A stretch of DNA of 8,374 bases from Nitrospira sp. (lineage in GTDB: Bacteria > Nitrospirota > Nitrospiria > Nitrospirales > Nitrospiraceae). Numbering within the stretch: the stretch's first letter is position 1; every line of letters starts with the position of its first letter. The notes beneath the pieces are model-generated. The model saw only the letters and a list, made by a program, of their open reading frames with translations, was not told the DNA's origin and did not search any database. The position numbers and the translations under genes are program-made. Of this stretch, positions 1-5,760 are shown piece after piece. The stretch spans positions 1-8,374 of the forward strand of contig JAICVE010000110.1 in assembly GCA_025935475.1 (NCBI GenBank), written 5' to 3'.

Positions 1-848
1 AGTCCCGTGAGGCTGTCGTAATAGGCCAGTCGGTGGATTTCCCGCTCTGAGCGCTTCCGCTCACTGATATCCTGAGCCGTGCCCACGATGGTCAGCGACT
101 TCAACTGGTCGTCGAAGACGGCCTCGGCCTGTAAGTTCACAATGAAATCGCTCCCGTTCGGCAGCATGATCCGGTGATCGATGTCGCAGGGAGTCCGGTC
201 GGTGAGAATGCGCTTCAACGCCTGTTCTACGCGCTCTCGATCATCCGCGTCGACCGCTTGCAAGAATGCGTCGAGAGTGCCGCCGAAATCCTGCAGCCGT
301 ATCCCCATCAGGCGGCACAGCTCTGCCGACGCGGAGAATTGCCCCGTCCGGGGCTGCCATTCCCAATTGCCGATTTTAGCGATCCGCTGCGCCAGACCAA
401 GCCGGGACTCGCTGCGCAGCAGCGCATCCAAGGTCCGGCTCCCTCGCAACATATACCGCACGCGATGACTCAGAATGGTGTGATTCAGTGGCTTCGTAAT
501 AAAATCGGTCGCGCCATGCTCGTACGCCCTTGCGATCGCCTCTGCGTCGTCCATGCCGGTCATCATCAGGATGGGCACGCGGCTCCCTCCGACCGCCCCG
601 CGCAACCTGGAACACGCGGTATACCCGTCCATGACCGGCATCATGACGTCTAACACGATGATGTCGGGGCGACGGAGAACAAATTGTTCGAGCGCCTGCC
701 GGCCGTTCGAGGCCTCACACACGTGGAGTCCAACCTGCTCAAGCGCCGAACGTACAAATGTTCTGACTAAATCATCGTCGTCTGCAACAAGTACCGTTGC
801 CGTGTTTTCCATTTTCTCCACGTAGGTTATGTCCTTGTCCGTCGCCAT
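1..848 (-). CDS. Response regulator with PAS and (truncated) GGDEF domain, partial
   Basis: This leftward gene runs off the left edge, with about 282 residues visible. It was read by translating the complement. Residues 17-130 form a receiver domain with an acidic cluster (DDDD, 23-26), the phospho-acceptor D67 in LDVMMPVMDG, T97 and K119 followed by proline. Residues about 145-265 form a PAS domain (IGNWEW near the start) ending in the typical GTAQDISERKRSE linker. The last visible residues, RLAYYDSLTGL, are the usual opening of a GGDEF diguanylate cyclase domain. Family knowledge predicts a phosphorylation-controlled c-di-GMP synthase, possibly with an EAL domain beyond the edge; whether the GGDEF motif is intact cannot be seen. 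The start at 848 has GGTGGGG upstream. An in-frame ATG at 812 with GGAG upstream is the alternative, as is a GTG at 860. An in-frame stop lies at about 915-917. Confidence 0.88.
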   Translation of the reverse strand, partial: MATDKDITYVEKMENTATVLVADDDDLVRTFVRSALEQVGLHVCEASNGRQALEQFVLRRPDIIVLDVMMPVMDGYTACSRLRGAVGGSRVPILMMTGMDDAEAIARAYEHGATDFITKPLNHTILSHRVRYMLRGSRTLDALLRSESRLGLAQRIAKIGNWEWQPRTGQFSASAELCRLMGIRLQDFGGTLDAFLQAVDADDRERVEQALKRILTDRTPCDIDHRIMLPNGSDFIVNLQAEAVFDDQLKSLTIVGTAQDISERKRSEREIHRLAYYDSLTG

Positions 849-893
849 CGCCGTCCCCACCGTTGGAGCGATCGGAGGGCATTCAGCGTAGTC

Positions 894-1005
894 GGTCTTT
901 GGGCTCCGCCGAGGTCAGCCCAGCCGGTAAACAGCATATCCTCAAGAAAGACCTGTAAGAGTTTGTCGCTCGCGAATCTTCCGCGGTCAGGGTAGCAAAC
1001 CGGCT
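894..1005 (-). other. Cluster of short inverted repeats, possible folded leader RNA
   Basis: Three perfect complementary pairs interlock: GGTCTTT (894-900) with AAAGACC (947-953), GGGCT (901-905) with AGCCC (917-921), and AGCCGGT (922-928) with ACCGGCT (999-1005). Read as the leader of the leftward gene, the third pair crosses the first, as in a pseudoknot, and the stems abut without gaps at 900/901 and 921/922. I recognise no riboswitch family. The stems are short, so chance is possible. Confidence 0.3.
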
Positions 1006-1044
1006 CCGAATCACCAGTTAATTCCGCTTTTCACGCTATCGGTT

Positions 1045-1065
1045 CTAGTGCAATTGCTAGGTGCA
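1045..1065. repeat. Direct repeat CTAG(G)TGCA around a GCAATTGC palindrome
   Basis: CTAGTGCA (1045-1052) recurs as CTAGGTGCA (1057-1065), 12 bases later. The GCAATTGC palindrome (1050-1057) overlaps both copies. The pair lies about 50 bases upstream of the candidate -10 box of the kinase gene, where an activator could bind. Function is inferred from position only. Confidence 0.3.
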
Positions 1066-1110
1066 TCCCATGAGACACTTTGCCCATTCTCATTTGACCG
1101 ATTAACCGAA

Positions 1111-1116
1111 TATAAT
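1111..1116 (+). promoter_or_regulatory. Candidate -10 box for the kinase/regulator pair
   Basis: A perfect TATAAT sits 38 bases before the kinase start codon. The hexamer at a 17-base spacing (TCTCAT, 1088-1093) is a poor -35 match, and the good TTGACC (1094-1099) is only 11 bases away. If this promoter is real it probably needs an activator. Two ACCGA copies at 1097 and 1105 lie right next to it. Confidence 0.4.
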
Positions 1117-1153
1117 CAGGCAATTCCACCGGGAAACAGTCGTTCCCAAGACT

Positions 1154-2650
1154 ATGAGCCCGTCCGGCGAGCGCACAACGCGGTCTCAGGGATGGGTGAT
1201 CGCGGCGATCGCCGGAATCACCATCGCCATCTTCGTCCTCGATAGTTTTTTTCCCCTCGGGTTCGTGATTCCTGCCCTGTACGTCATTCCAATCATCCTG
1301 ACTACCAGGGTCCGACGCTCAATGGCGCCGTTCGTCGTGGCCGCTTGCGCGACCGGATTGACACTCGCGGGTATCTGGACGAATTGGACGTCCCCGGTTG
1401 TCTCGCTTCAACTCGGCCTTTTCAACCGCTCGCTGGTCATCCTCGCCGGTTGGAGTGCGGCCACTATTATCTGGCATACCACGCAGAAACACGCCCGGCA
1501 GGAATTGGAAACCCTCGTCGCCGCTCGAACAGCTGCGCTCCGGCAAAGTGAGACAACACTCCAGAGTTTTTTCAATTCCACGGACTTGATGATGGGGGTG
1601 CTCGAAATCGTCGAAGACCAGCCTCTGATGGTGATCACGAACCGCGCGGCCGCTGGTGCGGCCCTCCAGGGAAAGGTAGATGCGCTCCCGCCGGCGTTAC
1701 GATTGGCGCCGGGCGCACCTGAGGTCTGGATGCCACACCTGGTAGCCGCCCCTCGAACGGGAAAAACCGTGCACGTGAAATACCAGATTCCGACAACGCC
1801 GGATGCGGCATTGTCTGAGCGGATTATGACGTCGGCGCTCTCGTTTATCGGTGACAGCCCGCGCGGCAACGGGTTATATGCCTGGATTGGAGAAGACATC
1901 ACCGAAAAAATGCATCTCGACCAGACCATGGAGGCCAGTCGGCGGTCATTGGAAGTGAGTCAGGCCCAGTTGCGCCAACTGACCGCTCAATTACTGACAG
2001 CACAAGACGACGAGCGTCGCCGGATCGCCCGTGAATTGCACGATGAGTTGAACCAGCGCGTCATCAGTCTGGCCTTCGATATCGACGATCAAATGCAACA
2101 GGTCCGCGACCTCTCGCCGGCCGCCCGCGCGACCCTTCAGCTCATCAAAAGCGAGGTGGCTGAGCTGTCCGACCATTTGCGCGACCTGGCTCATCGGCTC
2201 CATCCGTCAGTGCTCGACGATCTCGGCGTTGCCAGCGCGCTGCGCGTATGCGCTCACGATTTTGAACAACGTGAACAGATCCCCGTCCGCCTGACACTCG
2301 AAGAATCGGAGAGACCTCTGGGCCGTCATCTGGCAGAATGTCTCTTTCGAGTGACACAGGAAGCGCTGCGCAACGTGGCCAAACATGCCAGCGCCAAGCA
2401 CGTCTTCTTGGAACTGACCTACCGTGAAGATCACGTGCTGCTTCGCATCGAGGATGATGGGCGGGGCTTTACGCCCCAAGACCGGCAGAGCGTTCAACGG
2501 GGCTTGGGTCTGGTCAGCATGGGCGAACGGGTGCGTCTGCTGGAAGGCACCCTGATGCTCACGAGCGACCCCGGCAAGGGCACGCGGTTATTGGCATCAA
2601 TTCCATTCACAGGAATCTCGAATGAGCAAACCTCGCATCTTACTCGCTGA
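1154..2650 (+). CDS. Membrane-bound NarL-type sensor histidine kinase with PAS domain
   Basis: This 498-residue protein autophosphorylates on histidine and should pass phosphate to the regulator encoded just downstream. The N-terminus holds about four hydrophobic segments (roughly 14-31, 35-51, 57-75, 86-107) with very short loops, including PLGFVIPALYVIPIIL, so the signal is probably sensed within or near the membrane. A short coiled coil (109-135) leads to a divergent PAS-like region (about 135-255). The HisKA_3 dimerisation domain has ERRRIARELHDELNQ with the phospho-accepting H296. The HATPase_c domain shows N407 (N box), DDGRGF at 434-439, GLGL at 450-453 and GKG at 474-476, so it looks catalytically intact. 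The start at 1154 lacks a clear Shine-Dalgarno sequence. The ligand is unknown. Confidence 0.9.
   Translation: MSPSGERTTRSQGWVIAAIAGITIAIFVLDSFFPLGFVIPALYVIPIILTTRVRRSMAPFVVAACATGLTLAGIWTNWTSPVVSLQLGLFNRSLVILAGWSAATIIWHTTQKHARQELETLVAARTAALRQSETTLQSFFNSTDLMMGVLEIVEDQPLMVITNRAAAGAALQGKVDALPPALRLAPGAPEVWMPHLVAAPRTGKTVHVKYQIPTTPDAALSERIMTSALSFIGDSPRGNGLYAWIGEDITEKMHLDQTMEASRRSLEVSQAQLRQLTAQLLTAQDDERRRIARELHDELNQRVISLAFDIDDQMQQVRDLSPAARATLQLIKSEVAELSDHLRDLAHRLHPSVLDDLGVASALRVCAHDFEQREQIPVRLTLEESERPLGRHLAECLFRVTQEALRNVAKHASAKHVFLELTYREDHVLLRIEDDGRGFTPQDRQSVQRGLGLVSMGERVRLLEGTLMLTSDPGKGTRLLASIPFTGISNEQTSHLTR
2611..2615 (+). promoter_or_regulatory. Ribosome binding site of the response regulator
   Basis: AGGAA lies six bases before the ATG at 2622, inside the end of the kinase gene. 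It fixes the regulator start and suggests translational coupling. Confidence 0.6.
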
Positions 2651-3263
2651 CGACCACATGCTGATCCTCGATGGCCTGCGCCATCTCTTGGAACGGCATT
2701 ACGATCTGGTCGGAACCGTTCAGGACGGCCACTCGGTCCTCAACACCGCACGGCGCTTGCAGCCCGATCTTGTGCTCATGGACGTCGCCATGCCGGTTCT
2801 CAATGGGCTCCAGGCTGGCCAGCGACTACGCGAACAGCTGCCGAACGTCAAGCTGCTCTATGTTTCGATGTACGGAGATACACCCTACGTCGAGGAAGCG
2901 CTACGGATCGGTGCGTCCGGCTATGTGTTAAAACGCTCGGGGTGGGAGGAGCTGTCTCGCGCCATCGAAACCGTCCTGGCGGGCAAGCAATACGTCTCTC
3001 CCGAACTGTCGGCGGCTCTCCAACAACCAGCCATCCAACCACCCCCGCCGCCGGATGGCTCGATGCGCTCGTTGACGGAACGGCAGCGACAAATTCTGCG
3101 ATTGGTGGCGGCAGGCTATACCGCCAAGGAAATCGGCCGAATGTTGCACATCACATCCAAGACCGTGGAATTCCACAAGGGGCGGATGATGCGCCAGTTG
3201 CAGTTGCAATCAACCGTCGAGCTGGCGCGTTACGCCCTCACCCATGGTCTGAGCCATCCCTAG
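2622..3263 (+). CDS. NarL/FixJ-family response regulator (REC + LuxR-type HTH)
   Basis: This is a 213-residue cytoplasmic DNA-binding regulator. The receiver domain (1-120) has D10/D11, phospho-acceptor D54 in LMDVAMPVLNG, S82 at the T/S switch position and K104. A linker with five consecutive prolines (140-144) leads to a LuxR/GerE-type helix-turn-helix (148-211) with LTERQRQIL, AKEIGRMLHITSKTVEFHKGR and the recognition helix around 179-193. The domain order and length are standard for the family. It overlaps the kinase gene by 29 bases in another frame, which makes the two a cognate pair in one transcript. Its targets are unknown. It could act on the adjacent divergent promoter region, but nothing in the sequence proves that. 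The stop codon overlaps the stop of the convergent PilZ gene. Confidence 0.93.
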   Translation: MSKPRILLADDHMLILDGLRHLLERHYDLVGTVQDGHSVLNTARRLQPDLVLMDVAMPVLNGLQAGQRLREQLPNVKLLYVSMYGDTPYVEEALRIGASGYVLKRSGWEELSRAIETVLAGKQYVSPELSAALQQPAIQPPPPPDGSMRSLTERQRQILRLVAAGYTAKEIGRMLHITSKTVEFHKGRMMRQLQLQSTVELARYALTHGLSHP

Positions 3264-3616
3264 ACCTGTTGGACGGGGTCTTCCGGGGAGATCTGTTGGT
3301 AGGGCTGCAGTTCGAGATGAGTGACCGTGTGTTGCAAGCGCGCCCATTCCTCCGGTTCCAACGTCACGAATTCGACTCCGAACTGTTGGGCTCGGCTCCA
3401 GCGGACGACAGCCTCCCGAATCTTCAGCGCAGGCTCATCCTCCGATGGATGGATGCGAAGTTCCAAGGCTGTTCCGGGTTTGACTTCCGTCTGACTCTCC
3501 ACGCGGCAGCCCCGAAGGGACAAATCCGTGATATTGCCGTCTCCTCCGACGATGTTCAGCGACGTAAAGGAACTACGGAACCGGACTGGAAACCGTGGAT
3601 TCTTCCGCTGCTCCAT
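3260..3616 (-). CDS. Single-domain PilZ protein, predicted c-di-GMP receptor
   Basis: This 118-residue protein is almost entirely one PilZ domain. Both c-di-GMP binding motifs are present: RxxxR as RKNPR (residues 4-8) and DxSxxG as DLSLRG (31-36), 22 residues apart, the usual layout. The later segment AVVRWSRAQQFGVEFVTL is the typical closing strand pattern. It should be cytosolic and change partner activity when c-di-GMP rises; the partner is unknown. I chose the ATG at 3616 because GAGGTGG (3622-3628, complement) stands five bases before it. The GTG at 3700, immediately after the rtcB stop, would add 28 residues unlike a PilZ domain and has no good ribosome binding site. It lies 84 bases downstream of rtcB in the same direction. 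Confidence 0.87.
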   Translation of the reverse strand: MEQRKNPRFPVRFRSSFTSLNIVGGDGNITDLSLRGCRVESQTEVKPGTALELRIHPSEDEPALKIREAVVRWSRAQQFGVEFVTLEPEEWARLQHTVTHLELQPYQQISPEDPVQQV

Positions 3617-3621
3617 GCCAG

Positions 3622-3628
3622 CCACCTC
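3622..3628 (-). promoter_or_regulatory. Ribosome binding site of the PilZ gene
   Basis: GAGGTGG on the minus strand, five bases before the ATG at 3616. It decides in favour of this start over the longer GTG form. Confidence 0.65.
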
Positions 3629-3652
3629 AGGTGATGAATGAACGGTTGTCGT

Positions 3653-3674
3653 ATTGTGCCAAGCCCGGCACAAT
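3653..3674 (-). repeat. Perfect 8-bp inverted repeat between rtcB and the PilZ gene
   Basis: ATTGTGCC (3653-3660) and GGCACAAT (3667-3674) flank a six-base loop. In the leftward transcript this folds into a stable hairpin 36 bases before the PilZ start. No T-run follows it, so it is not a classic intrinsic terminator. An mRNA processing or stability element, or a protein-binding operator, are alternatives. Confidence 0.45.
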
Positions 3675-3684
3675 TCGCCACTGT

Positions 3685-3694
3685 TTTTGCAAAA
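3685..3694. repeat. Palindrome TTTTGCAAAA downstream of rtcB
   Basis: A perfect ten-base palindrome seven bases beyond the rtcB stop codon. It is AT-rich in a GC-rich setting. It could be a protein-binding site for PilZ gene expression, or chance. Confidence 0.25.
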
Positions 3695-3700
3695 TCTCAC

Positions 3701-5152
3701 TTACCCTTTGATATTTCCGATCGGTCGAAGCTCCGCGACCCTCTTGGTGATGCCGGCGCCTTCCACGGTCTCCACAACGTCGGAGATGTTCTTGTAGGCA
3801 AATCCCGCTTCTTCGGCCAGCCCCGACATGGACACCGCCTTGACCAGTATGCCGTGCTGTTTCATCTGCTGTTGCAGCTGCTCGCCGCGCACCTGTTTCT
3901 TCGCTTGGGCTCGCGACATGGTCCGTCCCGAGCCATGCATCGTCGAGCCAAACGTCTCCTCCACGGCGCGATCCGTGCCGACCAACAGATAGGATCCGGT
4001 CTCCATGGAACCGCCGCAGATCACCGGCTGACCGGTCTCTCGAAATTCCGGTGTCAACTCCATGCTGCCCGGCCCGAACGCCCGCGTGGCTCCTTTACGA
4101 TGGACGAGCAATTCGCCTTCGGGGTACCGCTCGATTTTCGCAATGTTGTGGGCAACATCATAGACGAGTTCCATGCCCAGCTCCTCCGCCGACGGGCCGA
4201 ACACGGCAGTAAAGGCTTCCCGCACATGATGGGTGATCACCTGCCGGTTGGCGAAGGCCATATTCGCCGCGCAATTCATCGCGGCGAAATAGTCCTGACC
4301 TTCCTGCGATCGGAACGGCGCACAAGCTAACTGCTGATCTTTGACCGAAATGCCGTAGCGTCGCATCGCCTTTGCAAATACCTTCAAGTAATCGGTGGCC
4401 ACTTGATGCCCAAATCCGCGGGACCCGCAATGGACCATGACGACGATTTGATCCTGGCCCGAGATCCCTAGCGCGGCGGCCGTCGCAGGATCGAAGATCC
4501 GGTCGTTCGAGACGACTTGCACTTCAAGGTAGTGGTTGCCCGATCCCAACGTCCCGAGCTGACTGATCCCACGGCCGATCGCCTGGTCGGACACGGTCGA
4601 TGGGTCGGTCACTCTGATGCAGCCGCCTTCTTCGCTGCGCTCAAGATCACGGTGCCAGCCGTAGCCCTGTTCCACGCACCAGCGCGCGCCTTGCACCATG
4701 ACGGCATTGAGATCGCTGCGCGAGAGTTTGACGGAGCCTCCCGCACCGACGCCGGCCGGTACTCGGCGGAAGAGCTCATCCATCAAGCGTGGCAAGCGAG
4801 GTGCCACATCCGCCAACGTCAGGTCTGTGCGGATCAGCCGCATGCCGCAATTGACATCATACCCAACGCCTCCCGGCGAGATGACGCCTTCACGCACATC
4901 GAACGCGGCAACCCCGCCGATGGGGAATCCGTACCCCCAATGGCCATCCGGCATGCAGAGGGCATAGCGTTGAATGCCTGGCAGGCAGGCGACGTTGGTG
5001 ACCTGGTCAAAGACGCCCTGATCCATCGACTGCAGAATGCCCGGCGTCCCATAAATACGTGCGGGCACGAGCATGTCCGATTTTTCTGAAGTCGGAATTT
5101 CCCATACTTCGTCGGTGATCCGGTTCACCTTCATGCCTGTGTTCAATTGCAT
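3701..5152 (-). CDS. rtcB: RNA-splicing ligase RtcB (3'-phosphate/5'-OH RNA ligase)
   Basis: This 483-residue protein is a full-length member of the RtcB family, which joins RNA 3'-phosphate or 2',3'-cyclic phosphate ends to 5'-OH ends using GTP and Mn2+. Expected active-site elements are all visible: CMPDGHWGYGFPIGG (66-80), GGVGYDVNCGMRL with D99 and C102 as metal ligands, LGSGNHYLE with N206 and H207, VMVHCGSRGFGHQ with H241, AHNIAK with H335, and MHGSGRTMSRAQA with H406 as the predicted guanylylated histidine. No intein or truncation is seen. The length is close to archaeal archease-dependent enzymes. The start at 5152 has a weak GGA six bases upstream; Met7 (5134) would match family N-termini equally well. 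Archease is encoded 60 bases upstream. Role in bacteria: RNA repair, possibly tRNA or rRNA healing. Confidence 0.96.
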   Translation of the reverse strand: MQLNTGMKVNRITDEVWEIPTSEKSDMLVPARIYGTPGILQSMDQGVFDQVTNVACLPGIQRYALCMPDGHWGYGFPIGGVAAFDVREGVISPGGVGYDVNCGMRLIRTDLTLADVAPRLPRLMDELFRRVPAGVGAGGSVKLSRSDLNAVMVQGARWCVEQGYGWHRDLERSEEGGCIRVTDPSTVSDQAIGRGISQLGTLGSGNHYLEVQVVSNDRIFDPATAAALGISGQDQIVVMVHCGSRGFGHQVATDYLKVFAKAMRRYGISVKDQQLACAPFRSQEGQDYFAAMNCAANMAFANRQVITHHVREAFTAVFGPSAEELGMELVYDVAHNIAKIERYPEGELLVHRKGATRAFGPGSMELTPEFRETGQPVICGGSMETGSYLLVGTDRAVEETFGSTMHGSGRTMSRAQAKKQVRGEQLQQQMKQHGILVKAVSMSGLAEEAGFAYKNISDVVETVEGAGITKRVAELRPIGNIKG

Positions 5153-5171
5153 TCTTTATCCAACGGGTATG

Positions 5172-5213
5172 GCAGGATGTTCAACAAGCTGGCAGCCTTT
5201 TTCAACATTCTGC
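5172..5213. repeat. Imperfect 17-bp hairpin element between archease and rtcB genes
   Basis: The arms 5172-5188 and 5197-5213 pair at 14 of 17 positions around an eight-base loop (CTGGCAGC). The outer ten bases match with one mismatch (a G-U in plus-strand RNA). The element starts on the archease stop codon and ends 19 bases before the rtcB ATG. It has no T-run after it on the minus strand. The sequence with GTTGAAAAAGGCTGCCAG resembles a short intergenic hairpin family that I associate from memory with Nitrospira genomes; this needs a search. Confidence 0.55.
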
Positions 5214-5647
5214 TACACGTCGACGACCACTGTGGCTTTCCAGAGCGGGCCGTCCTGCCCTACCTTATAGAGGTGTCTCGTAATGCCTTTTACATCATTG
5301 CGCAAGGTTTGCAGGGTATGGTCAACTGGGGCCCCAATCAGCGAGCCCTCGATCTTCCACCGTCCATTGTGGTGAGTCAGGCTCAGCGGAGCCTCGTGGA
5401 ACACGACCCCAGCCGCATCCTTCCAATACACGATTTCCGACAACCACTCAACGAGGAGATCATCTAGTGCGGCGTCCATCTTGACAATTCGGCGATTCCA
5501 AGAGGCACCTACGGTCTGCGGATCGGCCATCGTCTCGAGGAGAGCACGCGTGGCCCCTTGAAACAGGTCCTCAATCGAGTCGCCTGCTGCTTCGAACGCG
5601 ATGTCGGCCAGGGCAACATCTTCAAGAAACCGGAACTCGTATGACAT
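5213..5647 (-). CDS. Archease, RtcB cofactor
   Basis: This 144-residue protein belongs to the archease family, which speeds guanylylation and multiple turnover of RtcB. Visible family features are FLEDVALADIAFEAAGDSIEDLFQGATRALL at the N-terminus (the LEHTADVG-type region), a central DDLLVEWLSEIVY helix, and the closing KGITRHLYKVGQDGPLWKATVVVDV with the C-terminal acidic residue D143. D15 matches the Asp of the HTAD motif, but the motif is otherwise changed (VALAD). I chose the ATG at 5647 because MSYEFRFLED matches the family start and gives the usual length; AGG nine bases upstream is a modest ribosome site. A longer form from 5692 would add 15 residues without a ribosome site. The adjacent rtcB gene supports the call strongly. 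Confidence 0.9.
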   Translation of the reverse strand: MSYEFRFLEDVALADIAFEAAGDSIEDLFQGATRALLETMADPQTVGASWNRRIVKMDAALDDLLVEWLSEIVYWKDAAGVVFHEAPLSLTHHNGRWKIEGSLIGAPVDHTLQTLRNDVKGITRHLYKVGQDGPLWKATVVVDV

Positions 5648-5760
5648 GGAGGACCTGTCAGAGAAAACGGTACGGAAGTCCCCGTCCGACATGCAGATGG
5701 GTGCGTCGTCCAGATCTTCACGACCAGGCGCCGTTGGTCACAGTCCGGCGGAGCAGGCGG

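Larger units (their letters stand above)
849..1153. other. Divergent intergenic region
   Basis: About 305 bases lie between the divergent REC-PAS-GGDEF gene and the histidine kinase gene. No convincing ORF is present. It contains a cluster of short inverted repeats (894-1005), a GCAATTGC palindrome (1050-1057) between two CTAG(G)TGCA copies (1045-1065), a pair of ACCGA repeats (1097-1110) and a consensus TATAAT (1111-1116). No promoter for the leftward gene stands out. Confidence 0.6.

Noticed and set aside
174..825. Plus-strand reading frames at 174-653, 181-468 and 553-825
   Set aside because: They are antisense to the REC-PAS-GGDEF gene, which translates into clear domains on the minus strand.
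894..1005. c-di-GMP (GEMM) riboswitch upstream of the GGDEF-containing gene
   Set aside because: The conserved GEMM core (e.g. the GCACAGGGCAAACC-type segment) is not present on either strand.
3262..3281. Intrinsic terminator at the convergent junction (AGACC/GGTCT stem)
   Set aside because: The stem is only 5 bp, has a ten-base loop, lies within the PilZ coding region and is not followed by a T-run on either strand.
3653..3680. Sigma-54 promoter (GGCAC element) in the rtcB-PilZ gap
   Set aside because: The GG and GC elements are not at the required spacing on either strand; the GGCAC copies are explained by the inverted repeat.
3617..3700. Longer PilZ protein starting at GTG 3700
   Set aside because: The extra 28 residues do not look like a PilZ extension and there is no good ribosome site, whereas ATG 3616 has GAGGTGG just upstream.
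3638..5089. Long plus-strand reading frames (3638-4330 and 4517-5089)
   Set aside because: They lie opposite rtcB, whose protein matches a known family over its entire length, and their translations show no recognisable domain.
5722..5739. Hairpin GACCA/TGGTC between the peptidase and archease genes
   Set aside because: Five base pairs with an eight-base loop and no T-run; too weak to call a terminator.
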